Of a DNA stretch of 64,000 nucleotides, positions 41,822 through 53,628 are shown in pieces. Numbering within the stretch: position 1 is the stretch's first letter; the number at the start of each line of letters is the position of its first letter. The notes below the pieces were generated by a model that was not told where the DNA came from, did not search any database, and worked only from the letters and a program-made list of their open reading frames with translations. The translations under genes were made by a program, and so were the position numbers. This stretch comes from Lotus japonicus (taxonomy: Eukaryota; Streptophyta; Magnoliopsida; Fabales; Fabaceae), in the NCBI RefSeq assembly GCF_012489685.1, contig NC_080045.1, forward strand, positions 5,027,001 through 5,091,000, given 5' to 3'.

Positions 41822-43468
41822 TTGTAAGCTAGAAAATGAGAATTTTGCAAAACTCACCCATTTTCTTTCCCCAAAACCGCGGCCAAGAGAGGAGAAGAGG
41901 AGGAAGTTGATCTTCGCGAATTCTTGCCCGTTTGCTTCACCGATCGTTGCTAATCGAAGACCTTGAGGTAGGTAAACTATATCCCTCTTCTGATCGTCGT
42001 TTCTGTCGACTTCTCCTAAGTCTTTCTGTGTCCAAAGTTTTGAGGTTTTTGGAAAATTGTCCAAATAGCTTGATTTCTCTGTCTAAACATCTTCCCTGCA
42101 TGCTCCTGAGCGTGTTCTGCGGATTAGATTTTGTCAGATGTCGCCGAAATTCCGCCGGAATCAATTCTTGCTTCGAATACCCATTTTTAAGCAAAGTCGC
42201 AACCTTTTAGCTTAGAACTCTCGACTTGGCTTAGTGCTAGTAGGATTAGTTGTCATAAACGTCGTTGTTGACATCTCCATCCAATTTGTTTCTCAAAAAT
42301 CCAGTTTTGAAATTCTGAGTTTAAAATAATGACCAAACTACCCCTATGTCAGTTTTCGATCCGAAAATTTTTCCGAGCTTAGATCCGCCTTAGTTACGAC
42401 TTATGATAACCTAGGAACCAAGTTTGATCGAAGAAAAATCGACCCTCCCAATTAGGAAAAGTGGCCGAGAGCTATACCAAGGGGGGGAGGAAATCCGACT
42501 TTTTCGAAAACTTGTCCTAACGCGTTAGATTGGCGTACCACGGAGTTGTAGTGTTCCGTGTGACCCTAGGACTTATTGTTTGCTGAGTTTCTGACTCATT
42601 GTGATTGATTTCTGTGAAATTTCTTTAAGGCTCGTTTGAGGAATTCGGAGGACTTGAGGAGGAAGATCGTGAAGGAAAGTTCAAGGAGCGAGCTGGAAAA
42701 TCAACAGGTGAGGGCTACTCTCTGAATTACTAGATAATGCTTTAGGTGTCGACGAATTCGACTTGATTTATGTGTTATGCACTTAATTGCTAATTGCCTG
42801 AAATGATTTCTGAGGCTTCGGCCGATCTTGTAGAGTACTTGATGCCATGATATGGTGTGCTAAATGATTCACATGTTATGTGCTAAATGGTTAATCTAGG
42901 ATGTGTTGGAATATGCTGTTTATGTTTATTGATTGAGCTGATTTATTTATGTGACTCCACTTATATCTGTTATGCTTTAGAGTGAGGATAACGGGCACGT
43001 CATGCCGATTTTACTTTGGGATTTTGGGAAAGTTTGATGGGACGGACCGAGGTTCGTACCCTATTATTGTTTTATGGATCAAGACCTTCTCTAAGGAAAA
43101 TGAGTTTGAAAATGATATTGGAAAAACCCCATTTGAGTTCATGTAAGAACTTGGGTTGTTCTGTCTAAGGCAAGAAGGGCTTTTAATGAGGCATTGTGCC
43201 CGGCCAGCTTACCTGGGAACTTCTCGGGCCATTACTTGGGTGATGATGGACCTTTTGCTTTGAGACCATCTCCAGGGAATCATTGGAATTATGGGATCTT
43301 TGAAACTAATAGGATTAGAGACGAAACTTAAACAATTTCATAATGAACCTCCATAATGTATTAAACAACCTCAAAACCCTTAATATAATGATAAAAGACT
43401 CAGACGAAAGTTTAGGGCTCGAATATTAGTTTTGAAAAATGAGAAGTGTCGTCGAGTCCAAGTCTTGA

Positions 43469-43643
43469 GGAAACTTACAAGTTTCCGATTATGCTTATAC
43501 TCTTTCGCTCGATGAGCAGTTTAATGTTTGGCTATCTAAAGTTTAGCCGGAGACTATAAGTTTCCAAGTACTGCGGTACCTTTTCGCTCGATGAGCAGTT
43601 TATTGATTGGCTATCTAAAGTTTAGCCGGGAACCATGAGTTCC
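43469..43643 (+). repeat. Hairpin-rich 79-bp tandem repeat in solo LTR E
   Basis: Two units of 79-bp period (GCTCGATGAGC at 43507 and 43586) each contain the inverted repeat GGCTATCTAAAGTTTAGCC (43530-43548, 43609-43627). They are bounded by variants of a second hairpin: GGAAACTTACAAGTTTCC (43469-43486), GGAGACT..AAGTTTCC (about 43549-43565) and GGAACCATGAGTTCC (43629-43643). Confidence 0.75.
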
Positions 43644-44375
43644 AAAGTACATTCTTCTTCTTTTGATTAATTCATTTTGTCGCAGAATCGACGTTTGCCT
43701 TAGGGTAGGCTTTTTAGAGACAATAAGTTAGCTAGAACACGTGACGACGTGTCGAGTGAGGTCGGAGACGTTGTTTGGCTAATCACTTGCATTCATGCAC
43801 TCATTTTGAGGTTAATACACGGCGGATTACCGGACCTCGGTGGATTCCAAAATGGTCATAAGACCCGGATTTCCATATTTAGGACACTACGGTGGTCCTT
43901 AGTAGCAGACGGAATGGCAGACCTACGGGTTCACTGCTGATCTGACTACTTTTGTGTGGTGTAAGAGGCGCCCGAGCGGAATGGTCCCACTTTGGCCGGT
44001 GTTAGGGCTGACTCGATGGTGTCCATCCTTCTTCCGGAATGCATTTTGTTACCCAGCATTGCATTTCATGCAACATACATGCTGACTTAGTTGCTGAATG
44101 TGATTGGTACCTATTTATCCTACTTGAGGCATGCTAATTGTTATTATGATCTTTATATTCATTGTGATATATGCAACCCTAGGATGTTATCCCTAAACGT
44201 ATAAGCCTGAGAGGCTAAATAATTATTACCCTATATATCTGGTTTTATTATTTATATAATTCTTTGGAGTTGACCCTCGCGTCTTCTGTGTGTGTTTGGG
44301 CGGACTACGCCATTGTCAGTTGAGTATGGCGGACTGGTACGAGACGGTCGTCCCTTCGGGGGGACCAGGTTTGAG

Positions 44376-44771
44376 ATGTTGGACCAAGACACCCCAAGCT
44401 CATGGGTGGTCGACCCCGCCGGCCACCGAGCTATCTATTCAGGGCGAATAATGGAGGATCGCATTGACCGGATGCCAAGCCTGACGCACGGAGTCTGGAG
44501 GCACTACACTATCAGCTTCAACTTGCCACCGGGTGTACACTGCGGACCTGGACTGGGAGTGCCACCACCACCGTCGCCTTCGGACGACGAGTACCCCTCG
44601 GAGGAGGTGCCTGTGGGAGGGACTTCTTCAGGCACTAGTTCACCCACTGTCGCGGCTGCTATAGACTTGGGATCGGGTGCAGAACCCGCGCGACCAGCTG
44701 TGGAGACCGATGCAGTCATCGACATGGTCGTCTTGGATTCAGATTCAGACGACGATCTTGGGGATGCATAG
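44376..44771 (+). other. Open frame inside LTR E (131 residues from first ATG)
   Basis: The frame is open from 44292 and has its first ATG at 44376. It is Pro/Ser/Thr-rich and ends in an acidic tail (LDSDSDDDLGDA). No known domain was recognised. The equivalent place in the giant LTR at 11600-11800 has no such frame. It may be a chance frame in a locally GC-rich stretch, or a small LTR-encoded protein. Confidence 0.3.
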
Positions 44772-45232
44772 TTGGGATTAGTGTAGGAGAAGCGTCTTGG
44801 CTCTGATGTTCAGTCTTTCGTTTTGGGCAGGGTAGGTCCCCGACCTTTAGCTTTTCTTGTGGTTCTCTTTACGGAAATCACAGAGAGTTGGTTGGACTAG
44901 GGGGTCTTGTTTTAGGCCATCTGGGATGACTTATTCTCATTTTGAGGGTTTGTGTTGCAGACACTTAACCTTTTCTTTTGGATTGTGCCTTTTGCCTTCG
45001 GGCGTTACTCTATTTTGCTGTCCGTCACTGGAGGGTTACTCGTGACGTGGTTTACTACTTACAGCGGGGGCTGTAACTATTATTGTATATTAGTTTTGTT
45101 ATCTTCTGTTGTCAAGCTCTATTTCTTTCAGTTTTAATTTTGTATTATCGAGAAAAAAAAATATTCACGTTTTTCCGCATTAAGTATTTCTTTTGGTTAC
45201 TAAAGTGACGCCACCGAAATCGGGGTGTTACA

Positions 45233-45404
45233 ATCACCGAAACTCTTCTTCACTCATGATCTACAAAAAAATGGTGAGATAGACATCCAACAAATTCGTT
45301 CAAGTGATAATTTGGCAGACTTATTCACGAAGGCTCTTCCAACAACGACATTTGAAAAGCTTGTGCGAAATATCGGAGCTAGTCGGCTAAATGATCTCAA
45401 TTAA
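45233..45404 (+). pseudogene. Copia A pol, part 3: RNase H C-terminus
   Basis: Resumes the frame exactly after the ATCAC duplication: LFFTHDLQKNGEIDIQQI, then the conserved DLFTKALP motif that closes copia RNase H, ending NDLN and a stop at 45402-45404. Confidence 0.9.
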
Positions 45405-45605
45405 AATGCATTGTACTCTTTTTCCTTAACCATGTTTTTTTCCCATTTTGGGTTTTTCCTGGTAGGGTTTTTTAATGAGGCAATGTATCAAGACGAACTA
45501 TAGAATGTTGTACTCTTTTTCCTTCACTATGTTTTTATCCCACAGGGTTTTTCCTAGTAAGGTTTTAATGAGGCACATTCTAAAGGGATGGTCATCTAGG
45601 GGGAG
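45405..45605 (+). other. Copia A 3' untranslated region and polypurine tract
   Basis: About 200 bp with two imperfect copies of a TGTACTCTTTTTCCTT-containing unit (starting near 45411 and 45509). The purine tract AGGGGGAG at 45598-45605 abuts the 3' LTR. Confidence 0.75.
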
Positions 45606-45780
45606 TGTTGTAAATAGATGACCACATGGGTCAATGGGCCAAGCCCATATGTCTTTGTCTCCCTAATGCTATAAATAAGAGGATGATGCACCAAACATCA
45701 CACACCTCATTCCACACAATATTCCTTGTCTTACTCTTGCTCCTCTCTTCTCCCCTCTCCCTTCTACTATTTTCTTAACA
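45606..45780 (+). repeat. 3' LTR of copia A
   Basis: 175 bp, same ends as the 5' LTR with a few substitutions, followed by GTTAG. Confidence 0.9.
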
Positions 45781-45871
45781 GTTAGGAGTAATTTTTTTCT
45801 AAATTCTTATAAACAAGTTATAAGTAATTTACTCAATGACAAGTACTAATAAAAACAAACCATTTGGTCAA

Positions 45872-46240
45872 TCAATTTTGGTAGACTTTTTGTGCCCATA
45901 CATTGAACATCTTCAAACTTAACACAATTCTTTCGGTTAATTTCTCTTGTTTTCTGCATATAACACAATAAAATATTATAAAAATAAATAAATTAACATT
46001 AAATGTTAAGCTCATAGTGCATAAGAAGCTATTTACTTTAGGAGTTTCTTGCGTTGATTCTGAATACCAATGATGGACTAAATCACGAAATTGATGCAAC
46101 TTCTTCTTCTGTTTACTAGAATTATATGCAATCGACTTTATATCACTCTTCCATTGCCTCCACTTTTCATTCATCTCACTTTTCAACATCTCTCTTATTG
46201 TGTCATTTATTGGAGGATCAAACTCAAATTTACTCTAAAA
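45872..46240 (-). pseudogene. CACTA transposase remnant, middle part (Transposase_24-like)
   Basis: On the minus strand, KWRQWKSDIKSIAYN and LHQFRDLVHHWYSESTQ resemble the conserved start of the Ptta/En/Spm domain, which carries a KW..K..L....Y and a W....H pattern. An apparent intron (46005-45955) follows, then a decayed N-K-x-N...H..G.KS block in a frame with stops. The same domain continues at 4080-3475 beyond copia A. A frameshift and stops make it non-functional. Confidence 0.6.
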
Positions 46241-46279
46241 AGAGTTAACATAAATACAATGTACAAAATAAGTCATAAT

Positions 46280-47191
46280 TGAAATTCAGGTTCTCTCAGG
46301 ACAAATGTCATACGCGATGCTGAGACAACAGGTTCGACAATCGACTAACAGTAATAGCAGTAACAAAAACACATGTAGACCAGACACAATAATTGTTAAC
46401 CCAGTTCAGTGAAAAACTTCACCTACGTCTGGAGGGTTTGCACCTAAAGAAAGGAAATCCACTATCTCAAGATTCAGGAATTACAGACACTCATGAACAC
46501 CAAAGTTCATAGTTCACTTCCTAATCTACCTAGTGTATTTCTACTTAGTATCTCAACCTACGTAAGAGAGCCCCTCTCACTTTTTCTCAATCACTGCCAC
46601 AATGATTGGTAATAAACAATCAACACTCAGAGTTTGAAGAATCAAACAACACAGATCACTACTTTGCTTTATAGAATCAGGGAGCAAAGTATGATCACAA
46701 GTAACAAGGATAAAGAACAATGAACAATCCTAAAACACTTGATCTCTCTATTAGCTCCGGTAGTCTTCAAGCTTTAGGTCTTCATCCCTTTTATACACTT
46801 CAGCAACGGTAGCATAGGCACTAAGGTTTGCTTGGGCTGAAGTAACAGATTGCAACAACAAAACAAATCAAAACTGAATCTCCAAGATATTGTTGCGTTT
46901 TTCCCAAGTAAAGGTAGAAACAAATAACAACCCACAATTAAAACCCTTCTGGTACAGCTACTTGATCCTCAAGTAACTACAAAAACATATCTTCATAAAA
47001 TCTTCAAGGGCCCACAATCACGTTTCAAGCAGAGGACTGATGTCCTAGCAACACAAAATCAGATGCCACGACATCGGCTTCGACATCCGGTTGTTTTTGA
47101 CAAAATGCAAGAAGTAACAACAATCTTCTCCTTTGTCAAAATTTGTCTAAAACAACTTGAGAACCAGAGAGGACAAACAAGAGAACCAACA
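46280..47191 (-). repeat. 3' LTR of copia D
   Basis: In sense direction it starts TGTTGGTTCTC at 47191, directly after the purine tract TTAGGGGGAG (47201-47192). It ends at about 46280 (...GAATTTCA). The outer end is set by the TG/CA rule only, since the second LTR is not in the window. Confidence 0.75.
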
Positions 47192-47579
47192 CTCCCCCTA
47201 AGTAGCATAACTCCCCCTCAAATGATGCATTCATACCAACAAGAAGTAAACTGAACTTCATAAACATAGTTGGAACAAAGACCATAGCAGTTGAACATAC
47301 TAACTATCTAACAAGTACAAACCAATAAACCAGCAACAACTTGAACAAGAGCTAACCATCAAAAGCATCAAGAAGCATACAGTAGCTAAACAACCAGTCA
47401 ATTATGTGCCTTTGTCTTGAACTTGTCTTCAAATTATTACAGACCAAAGTAACCAATAAACAACACATAGTCTTCACAGCCACACAAAGCTACTCTCCCT
47501 TTTTAACACAAATTCGGCAAAGGGTGCACAAACTATATCCAAAACAAAAGAAAGAGGTGCAATCACAAACTACTCGCAG
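47192..47579 (-). other. Copia D region between purine tract and third ORF
   Basis: Non-coding, AC-rich on the plus strand. No gene was seen. Confidence 0.5.
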
Positions 47580-49437
47580 CTACTCTTCAGAACTGGATTC
47601 CTCTTCAGTCTCTGCTGCACTGTCTTCAGATTCTCCCTCTTCTTCAGTGCTTGCTTCCTGAGTGGCAGTAGCACCACCACTTGGCTCACCCCCTTGACCT
47701 TCTTCCTCTTGAAGCTTAATGAGCAAAGCATCAACCTTCAGCTTCCTAGCAGTGCTGATCTTGATAGTCTCCTGCAAAGCCTTAGAAACATCCTGCAATT
47801 CAGCAATAATGGCCTTAGTGCCAGAGTCACTCGCAGGGGCAGGGGCAGAAGTCCTGCTAGATGGCACAGCAATGTCTGGGACATGCTGCTCCATGAACAA
47901 ACAATGATTCAGGGTAATTGGAACACTCTAGGGCATAGCAACTTCATAAGCCCTGATGATCTGAAGATGCTGCTGGAGGATGATCTTTGTAAGAAGAGAT
48001 GGAAATGAGACTGGCAGCTTCACAGCACAAGTGTCAGCATGCTTCAATGTCTGCTCAAACACAAAAGAGCCAAAATCAAATTCAGTAGATGTGCCAATTT
48101 TGTAGATCAACTTGGCAAGAGTAGTAGAAACTCCAGAAGTATGTTGGGTAGGAACCCAATTCACAGCTCCAATCATGCTAAGGATTGCATACTTCACACT
48201 CAGATTGCTAGTGGACAACAACTTCTTGATAGACCACTTCTTGACTTGACCAGCAGTAATCTCCTTGGCAACCATATCCAAAGACAATTCCTCATCAACA
48301 AATTCAACAGCACTACTTCCAAGTGCTTTGTTGATCACAGCAGGTGAGAACTCAACACACTTAGCCCTCACATACATCTTTCTGAACTCAACACTTTCAG
48401 GAAGTCCCACTTCCACAGACAGATTCACCAAAAATTCCTTCACCAGCCTTTCATGACACCTTCCCACCTTAAGAATGGTCTTCATCAGTCCAGCCTTCTC
48501 AATAAGTGTAACCACTTCCTTGCACTCAAGCACATCAGAGCCAACTTCCCTTTCCTTGGAATTCTGCGTTGACACACATACTTCCACTTTTGGACATTAC
48601 TTTCAGCATGGAAAGACAAACTGTCAATAGGAACAGCAGGACATTTTGAGGAATGCGTTTTCCTGCATACTTCTTCTTCTTATAAGGCAAGATTTCCTCG
48701 ACATCCTCCTCAACATCTAACCTTAATTCCTCAGCAGCAACTGCAACCTTCTTCTTCTTGGAACTCTTGGCTTTAACCTCATGTTGCTTACCTTTTCCCT
48801 TCACATCTTTTTGCTTAGACTTGGAAGATGCTGGAGTGGTCTTGGACTTCTTCTTTGGAGCAGGAGATTCTTCAACATCAGGAACCCTTCTTTTTCTCTT
48901 GATCCTGGCAGCAACACTATCAGAAAGAGAAGCAGTCAAGGGAACATCATCAGAATCATCATCAGAGATATTCTAAACAGAGGCAGGGGCCTGACTTGAT
49001 TCCTTGGACTGAAAATCATCAGTGGATACATACACTGGATCTTCCTCTTCTGAAGGAGAAGAGGAACCATGAGATTGAGTGGGTAAACCGGAATATTTAT
49101 GAGCAATAGATTCCTTTCCAGAAACTTCTTGATCAGGAACATCTTCAATTTCAGAAGCCCTAGCATCAGGCACATCATCTTGATTGGGACCAATAGGGGA
49201 GTTTTCAGCAGAAACCTCCTCTTCATCTGTGACATCCTCATAAAAAGGAACATTTAAATGAGCCTCATCGCGAGCCTGAGACCGGTACATCTTCCTTGCA
49301 GTGGTTCTGGTCTTCTTCTTCACAGAATCCTTCTTTGACTTTGAGCAACCACTCTTGAGACCCATGCATTTTACACCAAGTGAACTTCTTTTAATCTTGG
49401 CCTTGATAGAATCTTTCTTTCCTGATGCTGGAGACAT
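47580..49437 (-). pseudogene. Copia D third ORF (env-like position, putative plant transposon protein)
   Basis: Starts at ATG 49437 (MSPASGKKDSIKAKIKRSS) and runs through Lys-rich and acidic segments, including KRKRRVPDVEESPAPKKKSK. It reaches a domain at about 48560-48150 with RLVKEFLVNLSVEV, MYVRAKCVEFSPAVINKALG and AVNWVPTQHTSG, the pattern of the Transposase_32 or putative plant transposon protein family. It ends in a Glu-rich tail. It carries stops at 48973 and 47928 and a frameshift near 48620. In SIRE elements this place, after pol, holds the ORF often called env-like. No signal peptide or membrane span is visible here, so an envelope role is not supported by the sequence. Confidence 0.65.
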
Positions 49438-49674
49438 GAAAATATGAGAGCGAAAACAAATTGAGCACAGAAAATTGAAGAACAATTGAGTATGAATGAA
49501 GTTGGAAATTGTTGAAATAAAGAGCACAAGCGGTTGTGTAGAGAAAATCTGCCCGTTGGAGGTAGTTATATAGCAGTTGGGCAATGTTGCAAACTTCTCC
49601 ATGCTGATGTCATCACGGTAGTTAATGATGATTAAAGTAAAACTAGCCGTTAACACATTTAGGAGCGTTAATTG

Positions 49675-51505
49675 CTATGCTCCTTCAAAGAGGCAAATCC
49701 CAAGATTTCCTCTTAGTTTGTCAAAAGTACTTGTATCAAGGGGTTTTGTAAAAATGTCAGCCAATTGTTTCTCAGTGGTAACATGCTCCAAGGTGACTAT
49801 TTTATCCTCCACCAAATCCTTGATAAAGTGGTGTCTTATGTCAATGTGCTTGGTTCTGCTATGTTGTATTGGATTCTTGGAAATATTAATTGCACTGAGA
49901 TTATCACAATACAATGTCATGACATCCTGTTCAACATCATACTCCTTGGGCATTTGCTTCATCCACATAAGTTGTGTGCAGCTACTTTCAGCAGCAATGT
50001 ACTCAGCTTCTGCAGTTGACAGTGATACAGAGTTCTGCTTCTTACTAAACCAAGAGATCAAGTTATTTCCTAAGAAGAAACATCCTCCTGATGTGCTTTT
50101 ACTATCATATGCACTACCTGACCAATCTGCATCACAATTTCCAACTAAAGAAGAGTTTGTATCATGAGTATAGAGAATACCATAATCACTTGTAGCATTG
50201 ATGTACTTGATGATCCTCTTAACTTGCAGTAGATGACTTGTCTTAGAAGCAGCTTGATATCTAGCACAACACCAACATCAAAGGTGATATCTGGTCTGCT
50301 AGCAGTAAGATCCAATAAGCTTCTTATCATGCTTCTGTAGAGACTTTGATCAACATCTTCTCCCTGCTCATCTTTGGTTAATTTAATATGTGTTGCAGTT
50401 GGAGTTCTTTTATGACCTGCCTTCTCTAAACCAAAGTTCTTAACTAAGCCCTTAGCATACTTGCTCAGTGAAATGAACATGGAATCCTCCATTTACTTGA
50501 CTTGCAGTCCTAGGAAATAACTCAACTCACCAACCAACTAAGCTCATCTCAAACTCAGATTTCATTTGTTGGACGAAATGCTCCACCATCGTGTTCGACA
50601 TTCCTCCAAAGACTATATCATCCACATAGATTTGTGCTATCGTGAGCTTCCCTTTATCATTCTTAACAAATAAGGTCTTGTCAATTCCACCCTTACAATA
50701 GCCATTGCTAACAAGAAACTCAGTAAGTCTCTCATACCAAGCCCTAGGTGCTTGTTTCAACCCATACAATGCCTTTCTTAGTTTGTACACATGATCTAGA
50801 TAATGTGGATCTATGAACCCTGTAGGTTGTTCAACATAAACCTCTTCACTCAAGTATCCATTCAGAAAAGCACTATTAACATCCATCTGATAGAGCCTGA
50901 ACCTCAGAAGACATGCAACTCCCAACAATAGTCTTATAGACTCCAATCTAGCTACTGGTGCAAAGGTTTCATCAAAATCAACTCCCTCTATCTGTGTGTA
51001 TCCTTGAGCAACCAGTCTTACTTTGTTTCTGGTAAGAATCCCATTTTCATCATACTTGTTTTTGAAGATCCATTTGGTACCTATGATGTTTACTCCTTCT
51101 GGCCTTGGTACTAAATCCCAAACTTCATTTCTCCTGAACTGATCAAGTTCTTCTTGCATTGCATGTATCCAGTATTCATCAGTAAGAGCTTCCTTGACCT
51201 TACTGGGTTCTATTTTGGAGATGTAGCATCCATATGCAATGAGACTTCTGGAACTGGTTGTCACTCCTTCCTCAAGATCACCAATAATGTTTTCATGAGG
51301 GTGGATCTTTTGAATCCCGATGGATGGGGCTTTGTTTTGTATGGACAACTTGTCTCCTTGTTCATCAGTACTTGTGTCAGAATCATTGTCGAGAGCAGTT
51401 GCTGGAACATCAGCTGGAACATCTGCACCATCATCATCTTCGCTTAGATTGAACCCCTTCCTTGCACTTGGCTCATCATCTACAATCACATTTACTGATT
51501 CCATC
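49675..51505 (-). pseudogene. Copia D pol, 3' part: reverse transcriptase and RNase H
   Basis: Reading 51505 to 49675: end of the linker, then reverse transcriptase ([54 protein letters not shown]), a frameshift near 50525, a second segment with SKYAKGLVKNFGLEKA, another shift near 50140, and RNase H (WFSKKQNSVSLSTAEAEY, then LYCDNLSAINISKNP, then DIFTKPLD). It ends in a stop at 49675. Confidence 0.85.
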
Positions 51506-52684
51506 TAAAGGTATGAAAAACACTAGAAAGGAGGGGGGGGGGTTTGAATAGGGTTTTGACGTCTTAAAGCTTTCCCTCTTAGATTTCAACAAATCTTTTC
51601 GGTATTGAGAACACAAAGTGCACAAGTAAGATAGAGAAAAGGACGCAATGATTTTATCCAGGTTCACTTGATAAATCACTCAAGCTAATCTAGTCCACCC
51701 ATTAAGGTGATTTCTTCCTTCTTAGAATGAAGGCAATTCACTATTCAATGATCGTTACAACTGCACTAGCAACCTTGCTCAGTGACTAACAATACAATGA
51801 ACCAGTAATCACTAAGATACACAAATCTTAGTCTTCTCAAGGATACTGACCAACCTGGTCCCTTAAGGAGTCAAACTAACTGTTTTAGAAAAGGTTTTGT
51901 TTACAATAGTTAGCTTCTGATCAAGCAGAGGTAAACACAAATAAGAACGGTGAAGAAATATTTCTAAGAGGATATCTTGAGTATTTTCGCTTGAATATGC
52001 AATAAGTTTCTTAGTTGCTTTCTTCTGTCTTCAACCTTTAAATACTCCAAGGTTTAGGGTTGTATCCGTTGGAGGAATCCATCCGTTGGAGGGAAGTTCT
52101 GGGATTTCCAGAACCTGCCGTGGCTGAACGTCATAGGTGAGGCAGTCAGAATAGTACATATGCTTTTGTACGAATGACAGTGACATGCCTTAGCCTAGTT
52201 GTCTTCTGATCTTTGGCGACGCTTCATATTTGAACTTGTGAAGCAGGGAGATCAGAATCAGAATGAAGCTCGGATCCTCTAACCTTCAGAACTTCTAATC
52301 TTCAGAGTGTGAAGTTTCTTGGTCTTGGATTCCAGCTCTCACTTGGACTTCAGAGTCTTCAAGTCTTCAGATTGTGGATGGTTCAATCAGAGTATCTGAT
52401 CTTCAGAGCTTGAATCAGTCTGATTCCCCGTCAGAGCTTCAACCTTTAGAGCATCTGAAGTATTTGCTATCGTTCAGAAGAACGCAGTGATTGCAGAAGC
52501 GTTAAGTTGGCTACTCTTGGGTCTTCACGATCTGATATATATACGACTTTGAATCAGAGTTAGAGCCTGTTTATCACAAGTTATAAAGATAAACGTTAGA
52601 GTACCATAATTGTTGATACACAATATTAAACTTGTTATCATCAAACCATAGAGTTGTACCACCTGACCAAATCTTGGTCTTACA
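51506..52684 (-). repeat. 3' LTR of SIRE C
   Basis: 1179 bp, ending TTTA rather than the usual CA in sense direction. A ten-G tract (plus strand, 51533-51542) lies close to that end. It is similar in layout to SIRE B LTRs but not the same family. Confidence 0.9.
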
Positions 52685-53551
52685 ATCTCCCCATTTTTGA
52701 TGATGACAAAACCAAGTATTTGATGAACAATTCTTAAACAATAAACTGAATACACTCAGAGTTTAAGGTATCAGAGTTGAACCTATCCTGAGATGTATAG
52801 TTTATATAGCTCCTTCTGAATCCAAGTCATGAGCTTGGTTCTGAGCTAAGCACCCCCTGAATCTATGACTTAATAAAAACATTAGAATAGTCTAGATTCT
52901 GAGCTTAAAAAAATAATAAGGTGATCAGAGTGGAGTATCAATCAGAGTCAGGCATTTAATAGTTTAACATAAGGATATGAACGTTAGAGTATCAGAACTA
53001 TTAAAGTAATCAGAGCATATAGTCACTTCAGAAGAAGTGAAATGTATTTCTTGCTAGTGCCTCATGAAAGATCTATAGTCATAACGATTGATCACTCTTG
53101 AAATTCTCTAAAAGAAAAAGAACACATCAAAAACTGGGTTGTACTTCCCCTTTTTGTCATAAGCAAAAAGGACACAGAGTGTGAAAAACTTAGCTTTGAA
53201 GTACAAGGTACTCCCCCTTAGAAAGGACTACGTTCATAAAACACAAAAAGATAGGTAAATAGTAGAATACAAAGTAAATAATATACAATGAATGCAGAAG
53301 GAAAGAAAAAAATAAATGGATCGAAGAACACCATCCAAGAAAGAAGAATACTGAACTGGTGTTTACCACAGACCAAGTGAAGTTAAGACATTCAATGGTG
53401 ATCTTGGTAACAACTTCTTGGAAAGGTGTTTCAGCAATAAATTCGGATAGCCGTTTCTGGAGTATAAATAGAAGGTTTTGTTTGACAAGCATACTCACTG
53501 AACAAAAACTGCAAGTTGAAGTTTTTTTTTTTTTTTTAACCAAGAACGAAC
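52685..53551 (-). other. SIRE C 3' region next to the purine tract
   Basis: The polypurine tract is followed by AT-rich non-coding DNA with repeated CTTATT/AGAGTATCAGA-like words. A 17-base T run (plus strand) lies at about 53522-53537, just before the antisense frame. Confidence 0.55.
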
Positions 53552-53628
53552 ATGGAAGATTTTGAGAGGTGCCTTTGAACATAATCTTTATGCAGCTCTT
53601 TTCTACAAGACGACAACTGTGAGTGGGA

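Larger units (their letters stand above)
40742..45232 (+). mobile_element. Solo LTR E, 4.5 kb, relative of the giant LTR
   Basis: A single unit TGTAAGGCCC...GGGGTGTTACA, 4491 bp, flanked by the duplication ATCAC (40737-40741, 45233-45237), with no PBS, PPT or partner LTR. This is the product expected from recombination between two LTRs. The ends match those of the giant-LTR family in sense direction. So does an inner block: GAGTTGACCCT near 44267, then GTGTTTGGGCGG at 44292-44303, as in the minus strand of 11800-11860. Most of the sequence differs, so it is a separate family of the same lineage. Confidence 0.9.
4087..45780 (+). mobile_element. Ty1/copia element A, nested host for MULE and solo LTR E
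   Basis: Two 175-bp LTRs (4087-4261 and 45606-45780) begin TGTTGTAAATAG and end TTTTCTTAACA, differing at only a few positions. Flanking bases are GTTAT (4082-4086) and GTTAG (45781-45785), a 5-bp target duplication with one change. The element's own sequence is 4087-6447, 39125-40741 and 45233-45780, about 4.5 kb; the rest is inserted DNA. Its pol can be followed across both insertions in order: protease, integrase, reverse transcriptase, RNase H. A gag gene is missing. It sits inside the CACTA transposase gene. Confidence 0.9.
2051..46279 (-). mobile_element. CACTA (En/Spm) transposon, split by two copia elements
   Basis: The left end carries the canonical plant CACTA terminus CACTACAAGAAAA at 2051. 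Remnants of a Ptta/En/Spm-type transposase gene run on the minus strand on both sides of copia element A. Element sequence occupies 2051-4086 and 45781-46279; everything between is the inserted copia A. Copia D then interrupts the CACTA at 46280, so its other terminus must lie beyond the window. The gene reads towards the 2051 end, making this the 3' end of the transposon. The coding parts have stops and frameshifts, so it is dead. Confidence 0.8.

Noticed and set aside
41658..42210. Overlapping frames of 85-102 residues on both strands in LTR E
   Set aside because: They overlap in opposite directions near the TATA box and leader. No conserved motif, so likely chance.
53190..53582. 130-residue Phe/Leu-rich minus-strand frame in SIRE C
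   Set aside because: Hydrophobic because of the poly-A/T tract and AT-rich DNA. No domain, and not in frame with the third ORF.
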